A stretch of DNA of 64,000 bases from Ilex aquifolium (GCA_951799425.1 OX637409.1:12806960-12870959); one strand, 5' to 3'; shown: positions 35,727 through 47,757, counted from the first letter of the stretch. Notes: a model not told the origin generated them from the letters alone. Numbers and translations are program-made.

Positions 35727-35740
35727 AGTTGGGGGGTGAG
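35727..35740 (+). other. Polypurine-like tract after pol of B
   Basis: AGTTGGGGGGTGAG follows GAGGACAGTGCG, in the same place as the tract at 18132 in A. Confidence 0.5.
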
Positions 35741-36205
35741 GTGCACCATTTACATGATACACCAATTTTTTGTTGATAATACCATTTTGTGGTGACCAGC
35801 ACCATTTACATGTTTCCATTTACATATTCTACCATTTTTTGTATAGAATAGTTGGAAATGTGAAAAATTTTGAAAATTTTTTGTGGAAAATATCTAAATA
35901 TTGAACAATATTTCCCTAGTCTAATTGGTATGGGATCTGTGATTGCTTGATCTTCATTTTGAACTTTGACTACATGAGTACACCATAGACGTTTATCCTA
36001 TACCTGAGTGTCACATACGTGTTTTCTTTCGAACTCAACCATAGTGCACATTGAATGTGTTATTTCAATAATTTACTGATTGGATCCACATTTTAGAGGT
36101 TGACATACATAGTGGAGATGAAGTAAGTACCCATGTGAGCTTTAGTGCCAATCCTTGTTGGAGGGAACTTCCATTTACTCAAAGGAACATTTTTCAAATT
36201 CAAAA

Positions 36206-38548
36206 TGTGACGCCCCTAAAACCGGGGGTCATTTATAAGTCCGTTGATCAACCATCAACCCGCGGAAATACCCGTGGATGCCGGTTAACCCGACACCGCG
36301 GCACCACATCCCCTTTACAGGAAAAAAAATATATATAAGGTCTATATATTTTTGATTGATTGACCCATCCGAGGTCCAATGTACCACCATTGGTACTCTA
36401 TTATTGTCCATCTATAACATTGGAATGAAAGAATACATAGCCCAAAAGCTTAGCAAAACAGTTTGAAAATTTCTGATTTTTGGAACGCTGGGCCTACTGG
36501 ACCACGTTGTACCGGTACACTGTACCGGTATGTTGTGCCCAGTTTTGCCTGTTTCACCTGTTTTTCATTTCCAACTCACTCCAACACATATCATTTCCAT
36601 CCAACAAATGTATAATGAAGATTTTCATATTACACAAGGTCCGTACGAATTCTATTACATACATTTCCGTGAATTTACATACCAAAACTAAGTTTTCATA
36701 ATAATTTTACAAAAACTCAAAATAAAGCCACATTTTGGCTTTCTTCATCCACGGGGCTCATGTTGGGAGCCATCCACCGGCGTACATCCCGCACCTGAAA
36801 TGTTTTTCCCGTATAGGGTGAGCCACGCTCAATAGAGTATCTCCTAAAGAGGCTACTCCCCAACCTAGATGCATATGAAATGTTCACATGCCAAAATCAA
36901 CAACTCATAACATTCCAATTTAGAATATGCATTCCATGTTGGAATCTACTATGCCATGCCATGAAATGAGATGAGACTCACTCACGCACATCATCCCGAG
37001 CTCTTCCCAGCTCCTCAACACATGCAAGTGCCAATGTGTATGAATCCGTCATCTATGATCACATCAAATGACATTTACCAATCTAGGGTCTTTGTAGGGG
37101 TGGATGTTCATGGACTCACACCAAATGTCACCCAACCTACACGGAATTTACGGACTTCCACCGAAGATTCCGCGTACACCTACACACTTCATGGGCCGAG
37201 CCAAAGGAGTGCGTATCCCAATCACCGGGCCTTGCACCCGAGGGATCTTCTAGCCCTTCTTGCTAACCCCCAACCCTATTGACCATGCAAACTGTGAGAC
37301 TCGGTCAGGTCTTCGACCAAGCTTACTGGAGCCCACCCGTCATCCGCCAAATATGGGGTTGACAACAATCATGCACACACACCCACAAAATGCGATGTTC
37401 CCTTGCATATGTAATGTGATGCCTCATTGCAACAATGAATAAATGTTCAATATGCTATGAATGACATATGAACTATTTCAACGCGTTTCACATATCCCAT
37501 GGCAAATTATATCATAAGCATATAATTCTCATACTTCTTCACAATGTCAATATATCAATATGTACATATTAACATTGTGTCTAGAAAAAACACCAAAGCA
37601 TGTCATCACATAATCAAGCAATAACACATTTAATTCTCAAGGCATAATGTAAACACATAACATGCCCACAATTCACATAACTCAAAATCAAATTAGGTTA
37701 ATCTCATATACCCAAATTTGAGGTGAAATTTATTCTACTTATTTTCCATACCCATTTCACCAATTTCATCACAATAGGCAAGTGATATATGATTCTATCA
37801 ACCTACCCATTTCACAAAAATATTCTAGGTTTGGAATAAACCTAAATAGGAGGGAACCCTACCTCTTAAAGCGTAAAACGACATTGAGAAGCTTCAAGAA
37901 ACCAATTCAAGCTAGAATCTTCACTTCCCCAAAATCCCGTCATTGGAATCTCACCCAAACCTGACCTCCTTGGTATGGTTTTGTAGCCCTTGGCGAGGAG
38001 AACAACTTTTGTTCTTGGCCCAAGTGGATTCGAGCACCTGATCTCCGTAGATCGTAGAGAGAAGGTGGAGACTCAAGTCTTTTTCCCTTTCTTCTTTCTC
38101 ACATTGAAACCGGCTGAAGAAATGGGGAGAAAAATCAGATTTTCTCCCCTATTTATACCCTTTAATTGCTTGGTCCACAATGCGCCACACGACCCTCCTT
38201 TCCCAGGTCTGTTTTCGCCCCGAATCGATTAAATTTCACTCCGGTTCAAGTTCAAAATATTTTTATTTTAACTTGCCTTAATTTATTTTCCAAACATTTT
38301 AAATTTTATAAAAAAAATTCGTTTTTGGGTTACCCGAGACCCGATTGCCTCGTAAAACGCAAAAAATTCGACTATCTCAGAATTCAACTAAATTTGACAA
38401 GGTAGCTAGATTTCACGAGACGAATCCAACGGTGAGATCCGTTTCAACATCCGAGCTCTAGAAAAGTTCAGGTTTGCAACCCGTACTGTAGTGGCAAATT
38501 ACTATTTTTCTTTTTTTTACAAAAGTTCAAATTTACCCGGTTTTACAC
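36206..38548 (+). mobile_element. Solo LTR D2 (family D) in B's 3' region
   Basis: 2343 bp, TGTGACGCCCC to CCGGTTTTACA. Flanks CAAAA (36201-36205) and CAATA (38549-38553) form a 4/5 duplication. No PBS or coding region. Confidence 0.88.
36507..36530 (+). promoter_or_regulatory. TGTACCGGTACA palindromes in D2
   Basis: Two adjoining copies, about 300 bp from the LTR start, with flanks GACCACGT and TGTTGTGCCC. The following CCTGTTTTTCATTTCCAA is the reverse complement of the flank of the F1 cassette at 9481-9500. Confidence 0.8.
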
Positions 38549-38925
38549 AATATCTGTTCAATAATCTCGTTATGCTTGCTTTGGTTAGAGTGCATATGGA
38601 TGGTTGATTGAGCCTTAATTGAAAATTCTTTTTCACGCTACATGTTTTACCGAGCCAGTGCAAAATGATTACCACACCTTGGTTGTTCCGAGACTGATTG
38701 TGATTAATCATGAAGAAAGGGAAATGTGGTGAGAAAACCCCCAAAAAAGGGATAAATGACGTTGAATTCAAATTTTGAATGAAAAAGAATAGAGAAAGCC
38801 AAGAAAAGGAAGAAAAGGGGGTTGAAAAGAAAAGAAATGAAAAAAATAAAAAAAAAAGAAGAAAAATGTTGAAGAAAGAAGGAAAAAGAGACATAAAAGT
38901 TGAAGTGAAGGTGTAAAGTTGACTA

Positions 38926-39452
38926 GGTTGAGTGCGGACGTGGTTGTGGGCTTTTGATACACCGTAGACTTTTTACGGGGTATGCTCTTGTCCAACGCAA
39001 CCACATTCATCCCTCACTTCCTACAAATCAATCAAACACCTAGATACCATTGGTTGAATGAAATGACTCGATTTGGCATTTCCATTGGGATGACCTCTAT
39101 GAATTAGTCAACCCCGTTTACTTGCATATTTCACAATTCATAAACCACCAAATTTCAAACCAAATGATTTTCTAATTTTCACTTTCTTCTACAAATCTCT
39201 CTTCAAGACCACTTAACTTCGCCTTCCCTAAGGAGACGACTTTGGAATAATCATTCCAAGTAAAACATGACACTGTAAGTCTCTCTACGCTTGGAGAGCA
39301 ATTTTGCATACTCACACATTTTTTGTTCATTCACTCACAATTTTTCCCACTTCTTGCATTGAGCTTGAGGGAGATTGACACTCACCATACACTATAAGCC
39401 ATATACACAAACAATCGGGTTTGTGTGGGAAGTTAGGGAAAACAGTCAAGCA
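38926..39452 (+). repeat. Element B 3' LTR remnant
   Basis: Aligns with E2 from GACTAGGTTGAGTGC (29197) onward, across the E3 site, to the LTR end GTCAAGCA. The first ~1.3 kb of the LTR is missing and purine-rich 3' sequence abuts it. Bases after 39452 belong to element C. Confidence 0.75.
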
Positions 39453-40542
39453 TTCTTCCCCTTTTGTAGCTTTGCTTTGAGCTTTATTTCTTTCACCCTT
39501 TTTTCACTTGACTTATTTCTTTTCTTCCCCACAACCTTTAATTGTATTTTCCTTTTCCTTTTTTCTTTACTTCTTTGATGTTGCTTCCTATTTTCCAAGC
39601 ATTTTCACTGATGCATATTCCTTGATAAGAGCAATGCTTTAAATATAATTTCGGGATACCCAAGGAAGGATTAAATTATTTTAAATCTGGCTTGGTCAAA
39701 AGTATGGCTTAAGAAAGGATTTATTTCTTTAAATGGCTCAATAACCGCTGACTACAGATATCACTTGGAAAGAAATGGCTACAACTCAAGTTTTTACACA
39801 AAATGGCCTAGGATCATTTTTCAAGAAGGTGCATATGTGCAATTCTTAAGATGATTTTCAGGAGGTATGCCAACTAATTACTTAACATGTGTTAATCAAA
39901 ACAAAAATAATGAGATTATTCAAGAAATGTAGCTGAATAATATTCTTACTTGAGTAAATGTAAATATTCCCTTCAAGGAGAATGAGTTCAAAATCTCACC
40001 AAGGTAACTTCTTCATCTCCACTATATATGTAAGCCTTCAAAGAAGAATGTTATTCCAAAAATTCTCAAATAGCATGAATGTCGTGAACATGATTTATGA
40101 GTTCCAAATAAAAGTAGATATGACACTCAAACTTAGCATATAATCCTGTAGTAAACGAAAGTGAGTCAAACTCAAAGGTAGATTGGTCATCAAAATAATT
40201 GCATGTTACTTCACACCTAACAATTTATCATAAAACCAAAATTTGGGTGAAATATTTCATATGTACATATGACTTAAAAGATCTTCAAATAGAATAATTA
40301 AGCAAAAACAAAATCCCACGTCAAGTGGTGATCAAATAAACTTAAACCCAATCCAAGCACGGAGAAACTTAATCGAAGCAAAAAGTAAATTGTTCAAAAA
40401 CCAGAATTTTCGAAAGTATAGTCTTCCTAAAAGTGCCTATATTGGTGATAATTCTCTATATTGATGATGATGGTCCACCAAATCTCCTCCCATGGTGGTT
40501 GAGGATCTCCTTCTGAGTTGCTTCGAACTAACCTATCCTTGC
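39453..40542 (-). other. Noncoding 3' region of element C
   Basis: No gene. On the minus strand it carries GTGGAGATGAAGAAG near 40010 and the following AATAATCTCATTA block shared with A and B, then a purine-rich stretch at 39480-39590. Confidence 0.55.
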
Positions 40543-41556
40543 CTACAGACTTAGTAGTATCTCCTTATTAGTCCTTTCATCCATTGGTGGCTGCTCCTGT
40601 CTGTCAAATTCATGTTCCTCCTCCACATTTACACCTACTCCTTTATATGTTGGCTGGGCTTCTGGTGGTCCTCCTTGTATTCCATTGCTCTTTTTCAGAG
40701 AAGTGACATCCAGGTGTGCCAGCTCCTCGACAAGTGTCCAGGTAAGATCTATGATGACTCTCTTGCTTTTACAAATGTTAGTCACCAAAATACCAAAAGG
40801 AAGCGAGGGTTTCTTGTTTTGGATTGCCAAAGTCATCTAGTCCATTATTAAAATTTAAAAATCTATAAAATGACCCACACCAAAAGAGTAAAGCAATCTA
40901 GCCCTTTTAGTGTAAATCTGATTTTTTTGGGCTTCAGGCATTAGATTAGAAATAGTAATCAAGTTCAAGATCCGATAACTATCCGTCAAATCCCCTTGCC
41001 TAATGCATTTTCCTCTCCTACCCCATACAAAGTTTGGGTCATTGGTGAATTCTCTCTCAATTATGGTCAAGTCAAGAGGGGGGTTAGTTGGGTAATCGGC
41101 ATTTGGTTATCTCCTTATAGGTTTAATTTGATCGATAATGGTACCCACACCTACTTGGAACCTTATTCCCCTAACATATGTCTCAAACATATTAGAACCA
41201 ATCATATCGACATTGCTATAAAATTCCTGAACAATGCATTGATAGCCAACACCCAAGGTTCTCATATAGTTTGTCCATCCTCTTGCTTCTAAATTTTGCC
41301 TAATACCTAAATGTTCAAAATCCTCAAAAATAACATCCTGTTCATTTACAACAATTTTACATTCAAAATAACGTTCATACCATAATTGTTGATCAACATT
41401 TTAAAAAACATTAGGTTCAATTTTAGAAGGGACATGTGGATTAGGCACTTGCTCACTCGGAATTTGTTGCCTCGTAGCTCCTTGCGATGGTGGAGATGCC
41501 TCCCTTCGAGATCTACTTGTGCTAGCTTGAACATTGGTCTTCTTCTTGGGACCCAT
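40543..41556 (-). pseudogene. ORF3 of element C ('putative plant transposon protein' type)
   Basis: From the ATG at 41556-41554 (MGPKKKTNVQASTSRSRR, a basic N-terminus). Stops follow after PSKIEPNVF, after IKPIRR and after GHFIDF, plus one frame change before PSLPFGILV. Shared with ORF3 of A: FEHLGIR..LEARGW, QEFYSN, YVRGI, QGDLTDSYRILNLITISN, ARLLYSFGVGHFIDF. The C-terminus is acidic. Both ORF3s lie between pol and the 3' noncoding region, and both have their own TATA box. Function unknown. Nuclear or DNA-binding activity is a guess from the basic N-terminus. Confidence 0.7.
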
Positions 41557-41614
41557 TTGATTAGAAGGTTTTTGATGGAATGAGGGTTTTGATTTTGAAT
41601 TTTGAGGGATGACA

Positions 41615-42766
41615 TGTAACGCCCCAAATACCACCCTGGACGGCATTACTATCCAAGACCATTCACAACATGAGAGAACGACTAAATAAATTCCATAAAT
41701 AAAGAATGTCAAGCTTAGAATTCAAAACAAAGGGGCAATCATGTGTTGAAATCAATAGCAAAGGAGAAGTCAAGAGACAAACACATTTCCCTTGAAGACT
41801 AGGGTTTGGTAGCAAGCAAGGAGATTCAAGGGTTACCCAACAATCACAATATTTTCCACATGGCATCAATTGCAAGAATAGCAAGAATTAAGGATTTGAT
41901 AGCATACATATAACATTTAGAGTGAAGAGATACATATAAATAAACCTAGCCTCAATGTAAAAGAATGGAAGAAAACCCCTACTTTGCTCCTTAATTTTTG
42001 TGTGAAGAACTAGAAGATTTGATCCTTCCCACTTGAATCAACCCTTGAATTTCTTGTTTTCCCCTTCTTTCCTTCCTCTCTAAGCCTCTCTATGGTTTGC
42101 ATTGATGGAAATAGGTTGCAAATGGGAGAGAAAACGCCCAAATCAAGTCTGAGTCGTGAAGCCCTCGGTTTGGCACGTCCGGACGCGTGTTTTGTACTGT
42201 CCGGACGCGTGTTTTTGCGTCCAAGTTTCTGCCATACGCGTCCGGACGCGTGTCTATTCCCGTCCGGACGCGGGTGACAGTATACTCTCAATTTCCAGAT
42301 CATTTTTGACCTATTTAGAAGCCGATTCAGAAACTTTTCGTCAAATACACTTTTGTAGCCCTAGATGTCTACTATATACTGTCCAAATTTCAGATCAATT
42401 GGATATAAGGATAGAAATTTATGATCAAAATACTAGAAGGTGTCCCAACTCTTTTTTACCCAAATTTTCTCTAAGTGTGTTTTTACTCCGGAATACTTCC
42501 TAGCTTCCAATACACTCCACATTACCTCTCCCAATGTTTTTCGACCTTCCAGATTCAATGGAGAACTTATTTTGACCTAACAATATTTAGAAACTTCCAT
42601 AATCTCTCTTCTCAAGTTTACGCACCTTCGAAACTTAACTTCTCAATCAATTTGTATCACTAGTTTTTGCTTTTATTCCTACCGTCACTACACATATCCA
42701 CATTTTTACAACAATTATTTACTCTAAATCTATATACATATATAAAAGAAAATGCGGGGTGTTACA
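41615..42766 (-). repeat. 3' LTR of the LARD (family F)
   Basis: 1152 bp. On the minus strand it runs from TGTAACACCCCGCATTTTC at 42766 to GGGGCGTTACA at 41615. It is shorter than F2 (2330 bp) because most of the distal half is missing. Confidence 0.93.
42173..42275 (-). promoter_or_regulatory. GCGTCCGGACGC palindrome cluster, LARD 3' LTR
   Basis: Four sites. The one at 42236-42251 is a perfect 16-bp palindrome, half-site ACGCGTCC. They lie about 490-595 bp from the LTR start. Confidence 0.88.
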
Positions 42767-42805
42767 ATCCAACCCCCTTAAAGAAAGTTTCGTCCTCGAA
42801 ACTTA
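42767..42805 (-). other. LARD polypurine tract and relic end of pol
   Basis: On the minus strand the last internal bases read as codons F-E-D-E-T-F-F-K-G-V-G-L, then TAA formed by the first bases of the LTR. AAGGGGGTTGG (within 42769-42780) is the PPT. This ending matches the usual end of chromoviral polyproteins. Confidence 0.75.
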
Positions 42806-45429
42806 ATCGTCGAGTTAGTCTCTCAAATTCTCAATAATTTGAGAGACTAGAATCAAAATACATTCCTTCACTAGAATTCATTTATCACCTCTATTCTTAA
42901 TAATTGTCTACGGTTGTTCTAACTAATTTCTCATCATGCATAATTGCTAAGTCATAATACTTAATTGTCTACTCATCAAATATCAATTCTCTTTTGAATT
43001 TCACCAATCATTTCAATCAACCTCATATTTGCTTCTTACATGTATCTTCTTCATAAGCTTATCAAAATAACTCAAATGCAATTCCACCATTAGGATTACT
43101 CATCTTTCCTACACTAACATCATGGTGTAACACAAAATTTGTTAATGGTATCACGGTAAGATTTATCTCAATTCCTGAAAATAGATACAACGTTCTTCAA
43201 GATTTCGTCTCTCACAACCCAAGAGGGATTCAAAATCTTGAAATCTACCATAATTTCAATTCATAACTACACACTCCACACAAGTCAATGTTCTAAGATC
43301 AACTCTTAGATTTCACATCAATTTGTACTTTCTCATAATACTCCTTACCATTATTGTCATTAATCCAATAGCTCGCTGCGCACTCTAATATAAATTATAA
43401 TCCACCGATTCACAAGTCAAAATATGCTACAAGATAAGAACTTCGCATCGATTTGAAAGTTCTGAGAGAGTATCTTAGATTCCACCAAAGTATACAAGTG
43501 AAACCTAACCGCACTTGTTTTCCAATTATAACTTCCAAAATGTGTACACTAACGATCCATCAAATCCATTCAAAAGGGAATTTTTTTTTTTTTTAACCAG
43601 CTATAATACTTAAGCTAAGGATCAAGTTATATCTCCAAGATATTTTCTCTCGATCTATAATCTTGAGCTAGAACTAATAACCATTTAATCAATTCTTAGT
43701 GGCTTTCATTCACATCACAACTCTTTTCATGATACCTATACTTTCGAATCCTTCTGATACCATTCATTACAATATACCTCTTGTAACATATCAAAATGTG
43801 AGGATAAACTGTCAAGGATCCCAAAACTAAAATAATCTAAACTAAAATAAGACTCTCGATGATTCATCCCATGTCAAAGCAAATCTTCATAGGTATCATC
43901 CTTGATTCTTCAATTTGCTTCTTTACCATTATCACCATCAACCATAAGTTCGAATCTTCTATACTCATACTAACATTCCTCAAGTATAACTAATCATTCC
44001 GATCTTAACAAGGTACTAAAAGAGACAAGAAGAAGAACGTCCTATTTCCCCCAACACAAATCTAATGACATTAAAAGGTTTCCTAGAACAATAGAAGTTC
44101 ACCTCAAATTTGGGATATCATCCTCTTTTCATAATTGTCTACTATATACAACATCAAACTTTTAACATCTATAATCTTTAATCCTACAATATCAAGGGTC
44201 AAAGGTAATTACTACAACTTAGTCATGCTTTTTAGATTTCCCCTTTTTCCATGTCTATAAATCCGTTTCCATAACTCGACCTCAATTTCAAATCCATATT
44301 TGTAAATACAAGTCAACTATTAACTATATACTTAACCAAAAGAATCTCGATTGTTAATACCTTAGAAAGTCTAAGAGTAGTCAACTAAGCCCTCAAGGAA
44401 ATAAGATAACTAATTATAACGCTCTCAATGAGTATCCTATGCATGATCCTTCTAAACTTTCAAAGTAAATTTAATCAACCCTTCATAATATTTCAAACAA
44501 ATATTGGGAACCTCAAGTAAGTGGTTATGAAACAATCTCCTACAGATTTAAGATCTATAACCACAATTCCAATCATTATTCCAAAAATAAGCTCCCATTC
44601 GAGGTTACTTCACCATATTCCTTCAATTGGTCATCTTTAAGAATTATTCAACCTCATACATCGCACTCACCGTTACCCTCCCAGGGTTTCTATTATAGAA
44701 CTCAAAACTACATTCATTCCTTAATTTCTATGCCTTTTAAGTAACACACATAACCTTCCATACCCTTATCATTAGGAACTTAATTCATCTTAGAGAACCT
44801 CTAAGTTAACCTTATCTCCACGCATCCCAATTGGGTTATGATATCCCTTGACTTCTAAAATATGAGCAATACTATTAGTGGAAGAGAATACTTAAAGTTG
44901 ACAAGCACCAAATCATAATCACCTTTTATATTGTTATCCATCAAAAGCACTTCAATCAATATGGGGGTGTCTCCCAATCAAAGCCTAAATAATGTAAAAT
45001 TTCACTTAAGGATAGGTCCTTCAGAGTCTAAGAAGAAATCACAACACTTTACTGTCCAAAGAACACCATAGTGCAGATTTTTGACCAACTTCAAAGAATA
45101 AACTGATTTGACTCGAGTATTTTGAGCATGCGTGACCTCTAGGGTTGGAAAGATATACGAGTTAGGGTTCTAACAAAAATAACGGTGCACAATTTGGACT
45201 TTCCAATGAAGAGTTATGAACAAATTGGTGCGAGGTAGTCTGCCGGACTGTTTGGTTCCTTTATACTTGTCTAACTCAAGTTGGGTTTCTTTGTCACAAA
45301 TCCTATCTCATACCCATCTCCAATATAAATAATATGACTCGCAATCAAGATCCATGCCTAATCTCATTTACAAACCAAAAGCCAAATTATCATCCGTTTC
45401 CTAGACTAGTCTAAACCACATGATACGAA

Positions 45430-45474
45430 CTAGCGTACCCATTTATGTCTAATACAACCATGTCTACCATCCAT
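45430..45474 (-). pseudogene. LARD relic gag start, 14 codons
   Basis: ATG at 45474 gives MDGRHGCIRHKWVR then a stop. F1's gag begins MDGRRGRG at the same distance from its PBS. After this the LARD loses similarity to gag. Confidence 0.65.
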
Positions 45475-45648
45475 CCTGCACATCAATTCACAATTTAGTT
45501 CCTCGATGTGCAAGACATCCTAAGTATCACTTTAGTCTGTAACACAAGACGGGTGTGAAATCTAAATCAAACCCTTTTATTCAACTTAGTCCTAAGGCTC
45601 TAGTAGTAATCCATAACCTACAGCTCCCATGTAAGACCTAAAGCCTAA

Positions 45649-45660
45649 GCTCTGATACCA
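45649..45660 (-). other. LARD primer binding site, tRNA-Met
   Basis: Minus-strand TGGTATCAGAGC, 4 bp inside the 5' LTR end. The following leader (CTTACATGGGAGCTGTAGGT) matches 11202-11221 of F1. Confidence 0.9.
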
Positions 45661-45664
45661 ACTT

Positions 45665-46829
45665 TGTAACGCCCCAAATACCACCCTGGACGGCATTACT
45701 ATCCAAGACCATTCACAACATGAGAGAACGACTAAATAAATTCCATAAATAAAGAATATCAAGTATTGAATATCAAGCTTAGAATTCAAAACAAAGGGGC
45801 AATCATGTGTTGAAATCAATAGCAAAGGAGAAGTCAAGAGACAAACACATTTCCCTTGAAGACTAGGGTTTGGTAGCAAGCAAGGAGATTCAAGGGTTAC
45901 CCAACAATCACAATATTTTCCACATGGCATCAATTGCAAGAATAGCAAGAATTAAGGATTTGATAGCATACATATAACATTTAGAGTGAAGAGATACATA
46001 TAAATAAACCTAGCCTCAATGTAAAAGAATGGAAGAAAACCCCTACTTTGCTCCTTAATTTTTGTGTGAAGAACTAGAAGATTTGATCCTTCCCACTTGA
46101 ATCAACCCTTGAATTTCTTGTTTTCCCCTTCTTTCCTTCTCTCTAAGCCTCTCTATGGTTTGCATTGATGGAAATAGGTTGCAAATGGGAGAGAAAACGC
46201 CCAAATCAAGTCTGAGTCGTGAAGCCCTCGGTTTGGCACGTCCGGACGCGTGTTTTGTACTGTCCGGACGCGTGTTTTTGCGTCCAAGTTTCTGCCATAC
46301 GCGTCCGGACGCGTGTCTATTCCCGTCCGGACGCTGGTGACAGTATACTCTCAATTTCCAGATCATTTTTGACCTATTTAGAAGCCGATTCAGAAACTTT
46401 TCGTCAAATACACTTTTGTAGCCCTAGATGTCTACTATATACTGTCCAAATTTCAGATCAATTGGATATAAGGATAGAAATTTATGATCAAAATACTAGA
46501 AGGTGTCCCAACTCTTTTTTACCCAAATTTTCTCTAAGTGTGTTTTTACTCCGGAATACTTCCTAGCTTCCAATACACTCCACATTACCTCTCCCAATGT
46601 TTTTCGACCTTCCAGATTCAATGGAGAACTTATTTTGACCTAACAATATTTAGAAACTTCCATAATCTCTCTTCTCAAGTTTACGCACCTTCGAAACTTA
46701 ACTTCTCAATCAATTTGTATCACTAGTTTTTGCTTTTATTCCTACCGTCACTACACATATCCACATTTTTACAACAATTATTTACTCTAAATCTATATAC
46801 ATATATAAAAGAAAATGCGGGGTGTTACA
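45665..46829 (-). repeat. 5' LTR of the LARD (family F)
   Basis: 1165 bp, identical in layout to the 3' LTR apart from a 14-bp insertion near 45757-45770, a 1-bp deletion near 46139 and two substitutions seen by eye. Confidence 0.93.
46236..46338 (-). promoter_or_regulatory. GCGTCCGGACGC palindrome cluster, LARD 5' LTR
   Basis: Same four sites as at 42173-42275. One outer arm has changed (GACGCGGG to GACGCTGG). Confidence 0.85.
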
Positions 46830-46992
46830 TGACATCAAGCTAGAATGGCTAGATTTAGTGTTTAATCAGGCAAGAAGGGAGGAAAAATGGATGGGTATTG
46901 AAGATACATGGAGGAGAGGGGTCTTGGGAGGCTATGTTTGCAAAAAATGAAGAAGACGATGCTAAAAGTGGGCTGATCTGCGAAAACAACAA

Positions 46993-47043
46993 CTTTTATA
47001 ATCGTCCCTGGCATCCGGATGATGCAGGGGGCGTCCGGACGCT
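46993..47043 (-). promoter_or_regulatory. ORF3 promoter of C: TCCGGA palindrome and TATA box
   Basis: Minus-strand TATAAAAG at 47000-46993. The palindrome GCGTCCGGACGC (47031-47042) lies 31 bp upstream of it, with a degenerate copy GCATCCGGATG between them. Without the LARD the ORF3 ATG is about 220 bp downstream, as in element A. The palindrome is the one found in this element's own LTR. Confidence 0.7.
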
Positions 47044-47420
47044 GCCTCTGGTTTTCGCGCTTTTGACTCCTCTTGCATGCTAGAACAAATGGAACTCTTA
47101 TTAATATAAGCATAAAAATATACAAAGTTATCACACCTATTTATAAAAATTCAAAACAACACAAATAATTAACACATTTATTTATAAAAGCACAAATATT
47201 TATAAAATTACACACATAAAATAAAGAATTGAACTTTTAACATTCCCATTTCCGTCACCCCACATCCTGAATGTGACATTGTCCCCAATGTGAAAATGCT
47301 CATATAGAAGTTCAAAATAAAATGGTAAAAGGACGAAAATATGTTTAGGATCCTAAAAAACAAACAATAAAACTGATATTAGTACAAGATATATACAATA
47401 TTTACAATTCATTGCTTGGT

Positions 47421-47757
47421 TTAGAGAATAATGTGTGGTTCCATTAAGTGAATGGAATCCATGTTTAAAACGAATCCATTGTGAAATGGTTTAAGTCGCT
47501 GACCATTTACTTAAAAACGTTACCATTTGACGGATTATCAATTTCAACGGCCCCATGTCCAAATACTTGTTTAACAATGTATGGCCCCGTTCACCGTGAC
47601 CTCAACTTGCCAGGAAATAGGTGGAGCCTTGAGTTGTACAATAAGATTTTTTTGGGAGGGGGTAAAGGATTTTCACACAATATTTTGATCATAAAAAATT
47701 TTCATCCTGGACTTTGCAACCTTGGCATTTCCATATGCCTCATTTCATAATTCCTCC
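47421..47757 (-). pseudogene. C-terminal end of integrase of element C
   Basis: Minus-strand pieces ELRNYEMRHMEM, GPLKLIIRQMVTFF in a shifted frame, and VNGQRLKPF align with 17339-17650 of A. Everything upstream (gag to integrase core) is missing: the LTR end and AGTTTTTGG of the PBS region run straight into the integrase GGAGGAATT. Confidence 0.75.

Larger units (their letters stand above)
35741..38925 (+). other. Noncoding 3' region of B, split by D2
   Basis: Contains no ORF3. About 36060-36205 and 38549-38640 align with the conserved noncoding 3' segments of A (~23500) and, reversed, of C (~39970). A purine-rich run (38760-38910) precedes the LTR remnant. Confidence 0.55.
41615..46829 (-). 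mobile_element. Non-autonomous chromovirus derivative (LARD-like), nearly intact
   Basis: 5215 bp with two near-identical LTRs, an exact duplication TGACA (41610-41614, 46830-46834), a tRNA-Met PBS and a PPT. The interior (42767-45664, 2.9 kb) has no open frame of 60 codons on either strand. By eye the two LTRs differ by two substitutions, one 14-bp tandem insertion and one 1-bp gap, so insertion was recent. The leader matches that of F1 up to the gag start codon, and the interior ends with the last codons of a chromoviral pol. Confidence 0.93.

Noticed and set aside
38517..39010. Phe/Ser-rich minus-strand open frames
   Set aside because: Antisense of a purine-rich noncoding tract in B's 3' region.
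39453..39457. TTCTT as right target duplication of element B
   Set aside because: No LTR start preceded by TTCTT was found on the left, since B's 5' LTR is truncated.
42156..42503. 115-codon open frame identical at 46219-46566
   Set aside because: Identity only reflects the two young LTRs of the LARD. The frame runs through the palindrome cassette and lacks any domain.
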